This document shows positions 1 through 9,769 of a DNA stretch of 40,474 nt, one piece after another (within the stretch, counting starts at the first letter, position 1; the number at the start of each line of letters is the position of its first letter). Under the pieces are notes generated by a model, which had not been told where the DNA came from, searched no databases, and saw only the letters and a program-made list of their open reading frames with translations. The position numbers and the translations under genes are program-made. This DNA comes from Chloroflexota bacterium (GTDB lineage: Bacteria > Chloroflexota > Dormibacteria > Aeolococcales > Aeolococcaceae). The stretch is from assembly GCA_005879785.1 (NCBI GenBank), contig VBJV01000044.1, positions 1 through 40,474 on the forward strand, read 5' to 3'.

Positions 1-651
1 AGACACACACGATATGGCGCTCAAGTGGTTGTAGCCGGTTCCGTTGTTGGGGCTTGTGGCTATCGTCCAGGTGCTGCCATTCCACGACTCGATGAGCGTC
101 CGGAAGACAGTGCCGTTGAAGTAGTCGCCCACGGCCGTGCACGAGCTGGCCGTTACACACGACACCCCGTACAAAGCATTGGCGCCAGTGCCGTTGTTGG
201 GGCTGGCGAGGACTGTCCAGGCGGAACCGTTCCAGTACTCGATCAGCGTCCGCTCTACCGCTCCGGTGTCGTACTGACCGACCGCCGTGCATGAGCTGAT
301 CGAGACACATGCCGCGGCTCTCAAGACGTTGTTCTTGGCGCCGTTGTTTGGGCTGGCGACGACTTTCCACGCGGAGCCGTCCCACGACTCGATCAGCGTC
401 CGCTGGACGATGCCATAGAGGGCGAAACCGACGGCCGTGCACGAGCTGGCGGATGCGCAGGCAATGGCGCTCAGGTAGCTCCGGTTGGAGTCTCTGTTGG
501 GGCTGGCGGAGATGGACCATGCGGGGCTCGCTCCCGCCGTCAGAGGGGTCGTCACGATGACCAGCGCTGCCACCAGAGCACCACTCAGAGCAGCAGCGGC
601 GCGACCGCGACGCCCCGCCGGACGACGCTTGCTGATCCCGTCCTGATTCAT
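1..651 (-). CDS. Secreted protein with tandem 50-aa repeats (C-terminus truncated by window edge)
   Basis: Hand translation of the reverse complement from ATG at 651..649 is open to position 1: MNQDGISKRRPAGRRGRAAAALSGALVAALVIVTTPLTAGASPAWSISASPNRDSNRSYLSAIACASASSCTAVG... Signal-peptide-like N-terminus, then three full 50-aa repeats (SPNNG...CxxxxxCTAVG...RTLIExWNGSxW) and the start of a fourth. Absent from the ORF track because it has no stop in the window. Confidence 0.85.
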   Translation of the reverse strand, partial: MNQDGISKRRPAGRRGRAAAALSGALVAALVIVTTPLTAGASPAWSISASPNRDSNRSYLSAIACASASSCTAVGFALYGIVQRTLIESWDGSAWKVVASPNNGAKNNVLRAAACVSISSCTAVGQYDTGAVERTLIEYWNGSAWTVLASPNNGTGANALYGVSCVTASSCTAVGDYFNGTVFRTLIESWNGSTWTIATSPNNGTGYNHLSAISCVS

Positions 652-748
652 GACCCACCCTCCTGCCCCCTACTCGCGGCGGGTCATGGTAGCACTCGGC
701 CGGCAGGAGCCTCGCGTTCCGTCGCGCCATGACATACCGGTGGAGCGT

Positions 749-2008
749 CTAGACGGCGACGTCGTCCTCGTCGACGACCTGAACCCTGGGGCGGCGGTCG
801 AACACCGTCTGGCGGAGCAGACGGCGCAGCAGCGGGGCGCTGCTGATGCTCTCGACGGGCACGCTTGCGGGTTTGCGGTCGATGTGGCGGCGCGTGATGT
901 GGATGCCGTGCTTGGGCAGAATCCGGCGCAGATAGCCCCACGTGTCCTGCAGGCCGTTGCTCACCGACTCGTAGCCGTGCTGCAGCACCATCATGCGCGC
1001 CGAGAACGACATGAGCTCATGGAAGAACATCTTCTCGTCGTCGGTACGCGGCTCGATGAGCAGGATGTCGACGTCGGGATGGCGGTTGCGCACCAGCCGG
1101 ATGTGGTCGAGCATCCCGTCATGCAGCATGCCGCGCATCACCTGGTTGTAGACGCCGCGCATGCCCATGTCGGCCAGGTGACGGCTCACCTGCAGCTTGA
1201 GCGCCTCGGGCGCGGTGACCTGACGCGTGTCCACCGGGACCACGGGGTTGATGACCACGATGAGCGTGGCCCCACGAGCCACCGCGACGTCGAGCGCTGA
1301 GATCCCCTTGATGCCGCCGTCGACGTAGTCGACCCCACCGATGCGCACGGGTTTGAAGAGCATCGGAATGGCGCTGCTGGCTGCCACGGCGGCGCTGACC
1401 GGCACGTCCTCGTTGTGGAAACGCGAGAAGACGACGCGCTGGCCGGTATCGATGGCGCAGCTGACGATGTGCAACTCCTTGTCGAGCCTGCGAAAGTCGT
1501 TGACCAGGCCGTCGCTCGTGAAGAGGCGCTCGAGATAACGCATCAGCTCATGCGAGCTGAAGATTCCCGACGGCAGCAGAGGGCTGAGCAGGCCGATGAG
1601 GTCGAGCGGGTTGAGCCGGGAGGGATGACGCGTGAGCTCCCAGGCAAGCTCGCGGATGAGCTCCGGGATTTTGAGCATCCGAGCGGCCAGCTCGCCGATG
1701 TTGGGCCGGTATATCGTCCAGCGTGTCGGCGGACGCAGCCGCCGGTTCGTTCCCTCGAGGCCGAGTGCCATCTCGGTGGGGGTCACCCCATTGGCGAGCA
1801 GAGCGCCGACGAACGAGCCCGCGCTGGTGCCTACGTAGATGTCGAAGTCATTGACCGTGATGCCGACAAGCAGGTCGTCGAGTGCTCGCAGCGCTCCTAT
1901 CTCATATGTGAGCCCGACGATCCCACCGCCGGCGAGCACCAGAGCGCGCTTTTCCGGCGCCCCCGTACTGGGCTTGGGGCGGCGGCGCTCCCCCTCAACG
2001 CTGGCCAT
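749..2008 (-). CDS. Patatin-like phospholipase family protein
   Basis: LVLAGGGIVGLTYEIGALRAL oxyanion loop, GTSAG nucleophile elbow, VDGGI (DGG) catalytic Asp motif. Start set at MASVEGERRR (2008), since the longer ORF overlaps lepA. Confidence 0.9.
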   Translation of the reverse strand: MASVEGERRRPKPSTGAPEKRALVLAGGGIVGLTYEIGALRALDDLLVGITVNDFDIYVGTSAGSFVGALLANGVTPTEMALGLEGTNRRLRPPTRWTIYRPNIGELAARMLKIPELIRELAWELTRHPSRLNPLDLIGLLSPLLPSGIFSSHELMRYLERLFTSDGLVNDFRRLDKELHIVSCAIDTGQRVVFSRFHNEDVPVSAAVAASSAIPMLFKPVRIGGVDYVDGGIKGISALDVAVARGATLIVVINPVVPVDTRQVTAPEALKLQVSRHLADMGMRGVYNQVMRGMLHDGMLDHIRLVRNRHPDVDILLIEPRTDDEKMFFHELMSFSARMMVLQHGYESVSNGLQDTWGYLRRILPKHGIHITRRHIDRKPASVPVESISSAPLLRRLLRQTVFDRRPRVQVVDEDDVAV

Positions 2009-2030
2009 TCGCTGATGATATGCCGCGCGC

Positions 2031-3815
2031 ATGCCCCAGGACCTGATTCGCAACTTCTCGATCATCGCCCACATCGACCATGGCAAGTCCACGCTCGCCG
2101 ACCGCCTGCTCGAGGCCACAGAGACGGTGGCCCCGCGAGACATGCAGGATCAGGTCCTCGACCAGCTCGATCTGGAACGCGAGGCACAGGCTGTGCGCAT
2201 GTCGTATCGCGGACATGATGGGCGCACGTACGAGCTCAACCTCATCGACACCCCCGGGCATGTCGATTTCTCCTATGAGGTCTCGCGCTCGCTGGCCGCG
2301 TGCGAGGGTGCGCTGCTCGTCGTCGACGCAAGTCAGGGCGTCGAGGCGCAGACGCTGGCCAACGTCTATCAGGCCATCGAGCACAACCTCGAGATCATCC
2401 CGGTCATCAACAAGATCGACCTGCCCGCGGCAGATCCGGAGCTGGTGCGACGCGAGATCGCCGAGATGATCGGCCTGCCGGGCGACGGCGCCATCCTGAC
2501 CAGCGCGCGCCAGGGGATCGGCATCGACGAGGTGCTCGATGCCGTGGCCCGCCGCGTCCCGCCGCCGCGTGGCGACGCGTCGGCACCGCTGCGCGCCCTG
2601 ATATTCGACGCGAAGTACGACGCGTATCGCGGCGTGGTCGTGTACGTTCGCCTGTTCGACGGCGGGTTGCGCCCCGGCATGCGCGTGCGCATGATGGCGA
2701 GCGGACGCGAGTTCGTGGTCGACGAGGTCGGGATCTTCTCGCCGGCGATGATTCCCATCGACGAGCTGGCGTGTGGCGAGGTCGGCTACCTGATCGCATC
2801 GATCAAGAACGTGCGCGACAGCAAGGTGGGCGACACCGTCACCGATGCGGCCCGGCCGACGCGGCACGCGCTGCCCGGCTACCGCGCCGCCACGCCGATG
2901 GTGTTCGCCGGCATCTTCCCGGTCGACACGGACAGCGTGGAGGACCTCAAGGAGTCGCTGGCTCGTCTCAACCTGAACGACGCGTCGCTGGTGTACGAGC
3001 CGGAGTCGTCGGTGGCGCTCGGCTTCGGATTCCGCTGCGGATTCCTGGGCTTGCTGCATCTGGAGATCGTCCAGGAGCGGCTGGAGCGCGAGTTCGGCCT
3101 CTCGCTGATCACCACCGCCCCGACCGTCGAGTACCGGGTGCGCCTGCGCAGCGGCGAGACCGTGGCCGTCGACAACCCCGACATGCTCCCGGACCCGTCG
3201 CACATCGAAGCGATCGAGGAACCGCGAACCAAGGCCACGATCATCGTGCCCAATGCCTACGTGGGCACGATCATGGAACTCTGTCAGGAACGGCGCGGCG
3301 AGTTCATCAGCATGGAGTACCAGCCGGGCGATCGCATGCAGCTGGCGTATGACCTGCCGCTCGGTGAGATCATCCACGACTTCTACGATCAGCTCAAATC
3401 GCGCAGTCGCGGCTATGCGTCGCTGGACTACGAGATCGCCGGCTTTCGCGCCGAGGCGCTGGTGAAGCTCGACATTCTCGTCGGCGGCCAGCGAGTCGAT
3501 GCGCTCAGCATGATCGTGCACCGAGATCGCGCGCGCGAGCAGGGCAGGCGCCTGGCTGAGCGCCTGCGCAAGCTGATCCCACGCCAGCTCTTCGAGGTGC
3601 CCATTCAGGCAGCGATTGGTGGCAAGATCGTGGCCCGCGAGACCGTGTCCGCGATGCGCAAGGACGTGCTGGCGAAGTGCTACGGGGGCGATGTGACGCG
3701 TAAACGAAAGCTGCTCGAGAAGCAGCGCGAGGGCAAACGACGTATGAAGCGGGTCGGCAACATCGACATTCCCCAGGAGGCATTCATGGCCGTGCTCAAG
3801 CTGGACGAGCCCTGA
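2031..3815 (+). CDS. lepA: Elongation factor 4 (LepA)
   Basis: [71 protein letters not shown]-terminal [27 protein letters not shown]. Confidence 0.98.
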   Translation: MPQDLIRNFSIIAHIDHGKSTLADRLLEATETVAPRDMQDQVLDQLDLEREAQAVRMSYRGHDGRTYELNLIDTPGHVDFSYEVSRSLAACEGALLVVDASQGVEAQTLANVYQAIEHNLEIIPVINKIDLPAADPELVRREIAEMIGLPGDGAILTSARQGIGIDEVLDAVARRVPPPRGDASAPLRALIFDAKYDAYRGVVVYVRLFDGGLRPGMRVRMMASGREFVVDEVGIFSPAMIPIDELACGEVGYLIASIKNVRDSKVGDTVTDAARPTRHALPGYRAATPMVFAGIFPVDTDSVEDLKESLARLNLNDASLVYEPESSVALGFGFRCGFLGLLHLEIVQERLEREFGLSLITTAPTVEYRVRLRSGETVAVDNPDMLPDPSHIEAIEEPRTKATIIVPNAYVGTIMELCQERRGEFISMEYQPGDRMQLAYDLPLGEIIHDFYDQLKSRSRGYASLDYEIAGFRAEALVKLDILVGGQRVDALSMIVHRDRAREQGRRLAERLRKLIPRQLFEVPIQAAIGGKIVARETVSAMRKDVLAKCYGGDVTRKRKLLEKQREGKRRMKRVGNIDIPQEAFMAVLKLDEP

Positions 3816-3824
3816 GGGTCGACT

Positions 3825-4691
3825 GTGCCTAGACCGCACCCCCCGCGCAAGCGACCCCGCCGGCGCCCGCCGGCGAACCAGCGTGTCGCGCGTGCCGACG
3901 CAGCGCTCACCAAGCAGACGGCGGAGAGCGCCCAACCGAAGACGCAATCGCTGCGCCCGGCATCCGCGTCGAAGACCGAGAGCGCCGCGGCGCCTGCACC
4001 TCCGGAGGAGATGTGGTCTCGGCGCTCGTACGCGATCCTCATCGGCACCGTGTTCGTCGTGCAGGTGGTCATCGGCGTGCTGCTCTTCGTGCTGGTCGCG
4101 CCGAAGAAGGACCCGGAGGAACTGCTCGCGGTGGTGATCGGCTTTCAGCCGTTGCAGCCCGTGCCGCAGCTGGCCGCGTGCTTGCTCGCCGCACCGGTCG
4201 CCCGGCGCATTTCGGGCGAGGCACGTCCGCTGCGCATCGTCGAGACGCTGATGGTCGGGGTCATCATCTACGCGCTGTTCTTCATCCTTCTCATCGCGTC
4301 GCAGGCCGTGCTCACCTCCGCCGCGCCGGGGACCGCGACGTCCAACGGCTGCGGTCCGAACGGCGCGGTGGCGACACCGCTGCCTGAGAACGCGAGGCCA
4401 ACGCCGACGCCGACCAGCGGCGGTCCGAGCGCCACGCCATGCCCGTCGCCGGGCGCGTCGCCGGCGCCCAGGCCGTCGGCGGGGGCAAGCGCGTCGCCGT
4501 CTCCGGGTATCACCAACGCCTCCACGGCCGGCACATCGCTGCCCGCCTCGGCGGTGCTGGGCACCTTCGGCGTCATGGACGTCCTCGCGTACATCCTGGC
4601 CATCTACGTCTACCCGCCCGTGTACCGGCGCTTGCGTGCCAAACCGCCGCCACCGCGCGACCGAACCGCCGGCAGAGGCACGCGGAAATGA
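3825..4691 (+). CDS. Hypothetical multi-pass membrane protein with a Pro/Ser/Thr-rich extracytoplasmic segment
   Basis: GTG start; basic N-terminus; hydrophobic segments (YAILIGTVFVVQVVIGVLLFVLVA; IVETLMVGVIIYALFFILLIASQAVL; VMDVLAYILAIYVYPPVY); low-complexity PTPTPTSGGPSATPCPSPGASPAP region; ATGA overlap with hemW. Confidence 0.7.
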   Translation: MPRPHPPRKRPRRRPPANQRVARADAALTKQTAESAQPKTQSLRPASASKTESAAAPAPPEEMWSRRSYAILIGTVFVVQVVIGVLLFVLVAPKKDPEELLAVVIGFQPLQPVPQLAACLLAAPVARRISGEARPLRIVETLMVGVIIYALFFILLIASQAVLTSAAPGTATSNGCGPNGAVATPLPENARPTPTPTSGGPSATPCPSPGASPAPRPSAGASASPSPGITNASTAGTSLPASAVLGTFGVMDVLAYILAIYVYPPVYRRLRAKPPPPRDRTAGRGTRK

Positions 4692-5872
4692 GCGCGCCTG
4701 CGCTGTCTGAGCTGCGCGCGCTGTACGTGCACATACCGTTCTGCGAGCGGAAGTGCGAGTACTGCGACTTCGCATCGATCGCCGGCAAGCGCGCCGAGAC
4801 CGTCTACACGCAAGCCTTGCTCGCCGAGATCCGCATGCTCGGCCAGCGATTTCCCGGCGTCACCCTCGAAACGGTCTTCTTCGGCGGCGGGACCCCGTCG
4901 TTCATCGAACCGGCCCTGCTCGCCGGCGTGCTCGATGAGGTGCGCTCTGTCTTCAGCATCGCCCCCGGCGCTGAGGTGACGCTCGAAGCCAATCCGTCGA
5001 GCACCAGTCGCGAGCGTGCCGAGCAATGGCTCGGAGCCGGGTTCAACCGCGTCAGTCTCGGTGTGCAGAGCCTCGAAGCCGACGTGCTGCGTTTTCTGGG
5101 GCGCGTGCACGAGGCGCGGCGAGCGGTGGACGCCGTCGGAGAGGTACGCGAAGCGGGGTTCGGCTCGGTCAACTGCGACCTCATCTATGCCGTGCCCCGT
5201 CTCGGTGATGCGCGGTGGCGTCGCACCGTGCAGCGCGTCGTTGCCGCTGCGCCCGACCACGTCTCGTGTTACGAGCTCACGGTGGAGCCGGGAACGCCGC
5301 TGCACGTCGCGGTGGCTCGGGGCGATGTCACGCCGGTTTCCGGGTCACGCGCGCTGCGCCAGCATCGCATCGCGATCGATGAGCTCGCCGCCGCAGGGTA
5401 CGCGCAGTACGAGGTGAGCAACTTTGCCCGCCCCGGAGCGGAGTGCCGCCACAACCTCGTGTACTGGACGGGCGGCTACTACCTCGGTGCCGGTGTCGGC
5501 GCGCACGGACACGTGCCGGCCGCCGCCGCGCCCGCGCTTGCGGCGCCCGCAGACGAAACGGCGGTGGCGATTCGCTACTGGCACGGTCGCGGGATCGCGG
5601 CATATGTTCGAGCGGTCGAGGCGAATCTGCTCCCGCTGCAGGGCACCGAGGTGATCAGTGCGGCGACACGAGAATACGAGCGCCTGATGCTCGGCCTGCG
5701 TCTGCGTGATGGTGTATCGATCACGGAGCCGCGTGTGCGCCAGGCGGCGGACGCGCTGCTGCGCCGCGGGCTGCTCGAAGCCGCGCCGGGCAGCAGGTTG
5801 CGCACTACGGCGCGCGGCGAAGCCGTGCTCAACCAGGTGGCGCTGCTGCTCACCGAGGAGCTGGCCGCGTAG
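4688..5872 (+). CDS. hemW: Radical SAM HemW (coproporphyrinogen III oxidase-like heme chaperone)
   Basis: LYVHIPFCERKCEYCDFAS (CxxxCxxC), VFFGGGTPSFIEP, GVQSLEADVLRFLGRVH, YWTGGYYLGAGVGAHG. ATG at 4688 overlaps the upstream stop (ATGA). Confidence 0.93.
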   Translation: MSAPALSELRALYVHIPFCERKCEYCDFASIAGKRAETVYTQALLAEIRMLGQRFPGVTLETVFFGGGTPSFIEPALLAGVLDEVRSVFSIAPGAEVTLEANPSSTSRERAEQWLGAGFNRVSLGVQSLEADVLRFLGRVHEARRAVDAVGEVREAGFGSVNCDLIYAVPRLGDARWRRTVQRVVAAAPDHVSCYELTVEPGTPLHVAVARGDVTPVSGSRALRQHRIAIDELAAAGYAQYEVSNFARPGAECRHNLVYWTGGYYLGAGVGAHGHVPAAAAPALAAPADETAVAIRYWHGRGIAAYVRAVEANLLPLQGTEVISAATREYERLMLGLRLRDGVSITEPRVRQAADALLRRGLLEAAPGSRLRTTARGEAVLNQVALLLTEELAA

Positions 5873-5894
5873 GCGGCACAGCACGGTGCTACCA

Positions 5895-5921
5895 TTAGCA
5901 CTCAAGGCAGATGAGTGCTAA
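5895..5921. promoter_or_regulatory. CIRCE element (HrcA operator)
   Basis: TTAGCACTC-aaggcagat-GAGTGCTAA: perfect 9-bp arms with 9-nt spacer, 45 nt upstream of the hrcA start. Confidence 0.97.
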
Positions 5922-5966
5922 TCGCGACGCGGGAGAGCGCGTGGCCACCGCTCTGCGGATTCAGTG

Positions 5967-7004
5967 ATGGAACATCGAGTACCGCTCGACGCGCGCAAGC
6001 AGCAGATCCTGAAGGCCGTCGTGGCCGACTACACGCGGACGGGGATCCCCGTCGGTTCCGCTGCGCTTGCCGCCCATCTCGCCAACTGGTCGGCGGCGAC
6101 CATTCGCAACGAGCTGGCCATGCTCGGTGAGGTCGGGTACCTCATCCAGCCGCACACCTCCGCCGGCCGCGTGCCTTCCGACATGGGCTACCGCTACTAC
6201 GTCGATTTCCTCATGGAGGAGGAGGACGTGTCGGCGGCGGTGCGCCGGCAGATGGAGCCGTTCTTCGCCAATATGCCCGGCACGCTTGAGGAGATCCTCG
6301 AGGTGGCGGCGACCGCCCTCGCCGTGGTCACGGACGCGGTGAGCCTGGTCACCGCACCGGGCACGGGCGGTTCCAAGCTGAAGCATCTCGACCTCGTCTC
6401 GCTTGATCCTCGCCACGCGCTGCTCGTGCTCGTGCTCGAGGGCAACCTGGTCCGCCAGCAGCCGCTGGCGCTGGCGCGCGACGCCGATCAGACGATACTC
6501 AGCGCGATCGCAGCCGAGCTGAACTCGCTCCTGGTCGGCCTCGACGCCGACGGTGTCGGTGGGGCCGCATCTCCTCCGGGCCGCAACTTGCAGCTGCGCC
6601 GCGAGCTGATCGCGGACATCATGACCTTCATGAAGACGGTCGACGCGCAGCAGGACACGCTCATCCTTCACGATGGTGTGCGCAACCTCCTGCGCCAGCC
6701 CGAGTTTGGCGACGTCGAGCTGCTGCGCCAGGTGATCGCTGTCGTCGAGGAGCAGCGCCTGCTGTCCGCGCTCATCGCGTCCGTGGACGTCGACCACGGC
6801 GTCCAGATCGTCATCGGTCGCGAGAACGGCGTGGCCGAGCTGAGCCGTTGCAGTCTCGTGCTGACCACGTACCGAGCCGGGGTGACACGGCGAGGCACCA
6901 TCGGGGTGCTCGGTCCTACCCGCATGCCGTACGGCCAGGTCGCGCCCCGGGCCCGGTTCGTGGCCCAGCGGGTCGGGCGCTCGCTGGCACGAATACTCAG
7001 CTGA
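5967..7004 (+). CDS. hrcA: Heat-inducible transcription repressor HrcA
   Basis: LDARKQQILKAVVADYTRTGIPVGS, ATIRNELAMLGEVGYLIQPHTSAGRVPSDMGYRYYVD; CIRCE immediately upstream. Confidence 0.97.
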   Translation: MEHRVPLDARKQQILKAVVADYTRTGIPVGSAALAAHLANWSAATIRNELAMLGEVGYLIQPHTSAGRVPSDMGYRYYVDFLMEEEDVSAAVRRQMEPFFANMPGTLEEILEVAATALAVVTDAVSLVTAPGTGGSKLKHLDLVSLDPRHALLVLVLEGNLVRQQPLALARDADQTILSAIAAELNSLLVGLDADGVGGAASPPGRNLQLRRELIADIMTFMKTVDAQQDTLILHDGVRNLLRQPEFGDVELLRQVIAVVEEQRLLSALIASVDVDHGVQIVIGRENGVAELSRCSLVLTTYRAGVTRRGTIGVLGPTRMPYGQVAPRARFVAQRVGRSLARILS

Positions 7005-7024
7005 TCGATGGGAATACTTGCCGC

Positions 7025-7612
7025 ATGACCCACGAACGAGCGCCGCGACGTCGCCATCCGGCCGCAGCTCACGAGGAGGAGCCAGGTCCCGCTGCTGAAA
7101 CCCGCCCCGACCTGGAGAATAGCCCCGAGGGGCCGGCGGGCACGGAGGCGGACGCGATCCGCGACCTGCTCCAAGCAGCGGAACAGCGCTACCTACGCAT
7201 GGCGGCGGATTTCGAGAACTTCAAGCGGCGCAAGGGCCAGGAGCTCGAGGATCGCGGCCGCTACGCGAGCGAGGAGGCGGCTCGAGCCATGCTCCCGGTG
7301 CTGGACAACCTGCGCCGGGCCGTGGCGCACGCTCCCGAGGGGGGCGCTGACGATTTTTTCGTCAGCGGGCTGCATCTGGTGGTCCGCGAGTTCGAGACCG
7401 TGCTTGAGCGCCTCGGCGTGAGCCGCGTCCCGGGCATCGGCGAGCCATTCGATCCGAGCGTCCACGAGGCCATCGGTGGCGAAGAGTCGGACACCGTGGA
7501 GCACGACACTGTCGTCGACGAGCTGGTGCCGGGCTACCGCCTGCATGACCGGCTGCTCCGTCCGGCGGTGGTGCGCGTGGCGCATCCCCGCCAACCTGCC
7601 CCGGCCGCCTGA
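7025..7612 (+). CDS. grpE: Nucleotide exchange factor GrpE
   Basis: AADFENFKRRKGQELEDRGRYASEEAARAMLPVLDNLRRAV, GEPFDPSVHEAIG; hrcA/dnaJ context. Confidence 0.95.
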   Translation: MTHERAPRRRHPAAAHEEEPGPAAETRPDLENSPEGPAGTEADAIRDLLQAAEQRYLRMAADFENFKRRKGQELEDRGRYASEEAARAMLPVLDNLRRAVAHAPEGGADDFFVSGLHLVVREFETVLERLGVSRVPGIGEPFDPSVHEAIGGEESDTVEHDTVVDELVPGYRLHDRLLRPAVVRVAHPRQPAPAA

Positions 7613-7615
7613 GCC

Positions 7616-8731
7616 ATGGCCACCGTCAAGCGCGACTACTACGAGGTGCTCGGGGTCGGGCGCAACGCCACCGCCGAGGAGCTGCGCGCGGCGTACCGCA
7701 AGCTGGCGATGCAGTACCACCCCGACCGCAACAACGGGGACAAGCAGGCCGAGGAGCGCTTCAAAGAGATCGGCGAGGCCTACTCGGTGCTCAGCGACCC
7801 GCAGAAGCGGCAGCGCTACGACGCGTTCGGGCACGCCGCCGACGGCGTGCCGCCGGACTTCGGTGCGTTCTCCTTCGATTCCGCCTTCGACCTCTTCGAC
7901 ATGTTCTTCGGCGGTGGCACCCGACGGCGGGCTCGCACCGGACCGCAACGCGGCGATGACCTGCGCATGAACATCGAGATCACGTTCGAGGAAGCGGTCT
8001 TCGGTGCGAAACGCACGGTCGACGTGCCCCGCGCCGGAGTGTGCGCTGAGTGCGGCGGCTCGGGTGCGCGGCTGGGCACGGAGTCTTCGCAGTGTCCGAC
8101 CTGTGGAGGTGCCGGTCAGGTGCGTCGCACCATGCAATCGATCTTCGGCCAGGTGACCAACGTGTCCACGTGCCCGCACTGCCGCGGCGAGGGCCACGTC
8201 GTCAACGATCCGTGCCCCCATTGCCGCGGCCAGGGTCGCGTCGAGGAGCGGCGCATGGTGGAGGTCACCATCCCTGCCGGCGTCGACGACGACGTGACGT
8301 TGCGCCTGCCCGGTGAGGGCGAGGTCGGCCCCCGCGGCGGCCCCAGCGGCGACCTCTACCTGGGCTTTCGAGTCAAGCCGCACCCGCAGCTGGTGCGCCG
8401 CGGCCAAGACATCATCTACGAGCTTCCCGTGAGCGTCCCGCAGGCGGTGCTCGGCGACACGATCACCGTGCCGACGGTGTCGGGCGAGCACGCCGTCGAG
8501 CTCGCTCCGGGCACGCAGCCGGGCAAGCAGATCAAGCTCCACGGCCTGGGCGTACCGCACGTGCGCAGCGGCCGGCGCGGCGATCAGATCTGCGTCGTCA
8601 GAGTGGTGGTGCCGACCCACCTGAGCCATCAGGAGCGCGGCGTGTACGAGCAGCTGGGTGGCCGCGAGGGCAAGCCTGCTGAGGTGAGGAAGGGGTTCTT
8701 CGACTCCGTGCGCGAGGCGTTCCGAGGCTGA
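7616..8731 (+). CDS. dnaJ: Chaperone protein DnaJ
   Basis: J domain ([33 protein letters not shown]), four CxxCxGxG zinc motifs ([32 protein letters not shown]), C-terminal domain. Confidence 0.98.
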   Translation: MATVKRDYYEVLGVGRNATAEELRAAYRKLAMQYHPDRNNGDKQAEERFKEIGEAYSVLSDPQKRQRYDAFGHAADGVPPDFGAFSFDSAFDLFDMFFGGGTRRRARTGPQRGDDLRMNIEITFEEAVFGAKRTVDVPRAGVCAECGGSGARLGTESSQCPTCGGAGQVRRTMQSIFGQVTNVSTCPHCRGEGHVVNDPCPHCRGQGRVEERRMVEVTIPAGVDDDVTLRLPGEGEVGPRGGPSGDLYLGFRVKPHPQLVRRGQDIIYELPVSVPQAVLGDTITVPTVSGEHAVELAPGTQPGKQIKLHGLGVPHVRSGRRGDQICVVRVVVPTHLSHQERGVYEQLGGREGKPAEVRKGFFDSVREAFRG

Positions 8732-8834
8732 TCGCGACCCCCTCATCGGTGTTTAGAGCTGGGCGCCCGTGTGGTATGTGAAAGATGGAATCGCGGGAGG
8801 TCCGCGAGAGACGTTCAGCAAGGAGGTGAGCGAT

Positions 8835-9302
8835 ATGGCGCTTATCCGTTGGAACCCCTGGGGTGACCTGTTCGATTTGCACAGCCAGGTGGATCATCTG
8901 TTCCAGTCGCTGGGACCGGACACGGTGCGCATGAACGGCGACGAGATTGCTGGTCTTCCGGTCGACATTCGCCAGACTGACGACGCATTCGTCATCGAGG
9001 CGTCGGTGCCTGGTTTTCGTCCTGAGGATGTCGAAGTGACATTCGCGGACGGCCTCTTGACTATCAAGGGCAATCGCAGCGCCGAAACCGAGGACAAGAG
9101 CGGCACCTACGTGCGCCGCGAGCGCCGTACGACGTCGGTCTTCCGTCAGGTCGGCCTGCCGGCTGAGGTGCGCGACGATCACATCAACGCGACGTTCGAC
9201 AACGGCGTTCTGAGGATCACGGTCCCGCGTGCCGAGAAGGCACAGCCAAGGCGCATCCCGGTCACCGCCGGGACGGCAAAGGTCATCGACGCCAAGAGCT
9301 GA
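8835..9302 (+). CDS. Hsp20/alpha-crystallin family small heat shock protein
   Basis: MALIRWNPWGDLFDLHSQVDHLF, VPGFRPEDVEVTFADGLLTIKG, YVRRERRTTSVFRQVGLPAEV, NGVLRITVPRAEKAQPRRIPV; strong SD aaggaggtgag upstream. Confidence 0.95.
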   Translation: MALIRWNPWGDLFDLHSQVDHLFQSLGPDTVRMNGDEIAGLPVDIRQTDDAFVIEASVPGFRPEDVEVTFADGLLTIKGNRSAETEDKSGTYVRRERRTTSVFRQVGLPAEVRDDHINATFDNGVLRITVPRAEKAQPRRIPVTAGTAKVIDAKS

Positions 9303-9322
9303 CGCCAACCGTCAGCTCCAAA

Positions 9323-9363
9323 CCGGGGCCGCACGCTTCGGCGTGCGGACCTCGGCTTTTTTT
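9323..9363 (+). terminator. Rho-independent terminator downstream of hsp20
   Basis: ccggggccgcacgc-ttcg-gcgtgcgg(a)cctcgg stem (about 14 bp with one bulged A, UUCG tetraloop), then c and a run of seven T. Confidence 0.9.
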
Positions 9364-9424
9364 CTCCAAGATAAATCCCGTCGGGGAAGGCGACTTCATG
9401 TCGCCGTGAGCCGACACCGGCGTC

Positions 9425-9769
9425 TTATCCCGGTGGCCACATCATGTGGCGGCCACCGAGGAGATGGAGGTGCAGGTGGGGCACTGTCTGGCCCCCGTCG
9501 CGTCCGATGCTGGTGAGCAGGCGGTAGCCGGATTGCTCGATGCCCTCGTCGCGCGCGATCGCCTGCGCCATGTGCAGCATCTGCGCCCACAGGCCGTCAT
9601 GCGCCGCGGTCAACGTCGCCGCTGACTCGATGTGCTCGTGCGGCAAAACGAGCACGTGCACCGGCGCCTGCGGGTTGATGTCGCGGATCGCCAGCACCGC
9701 ACCATCGTCGTGGACGATGGTTGCGGGGAGCGTTCTCGCGACGATGTCGCAGAAGAGGCAATCGCTCAT
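9425..9769 (-). CDS. HIT family protein (histidine triad)
   Basis: CLFCDIVARTLPATIVHDDGAVLAIRDINPQAPVHVLVLPHEHI and QTVPHLHLHLLGG (HxHxHxx). Confidence 0.95.
   Translation of the reverse strand: MSDCLFCDIVARTLPATIVHDDGAVLAIRDINPQAPVHVLVLPHEHIESAATLTAAHDGLWAQMLHMAQAIARDEGIEQSGYRLLTSIGRDGGQTVPHLHLHLLGGRHMMWPPG

Noticed and set aside
1-651. CRISPR-like or tandem DNA repeat array at 150-bp spacing
   Set aside because: Repeats are protein-coding with in-frame divergence and no spacer structure.
1995-4775. 926-aa minus-strand ORF antisense to lepA and the membrane protein
   Set aside because: Arg/Ala/His-rich shadow ORF typical of high-GC DNA; lepA on the plus strand is unambiguous.
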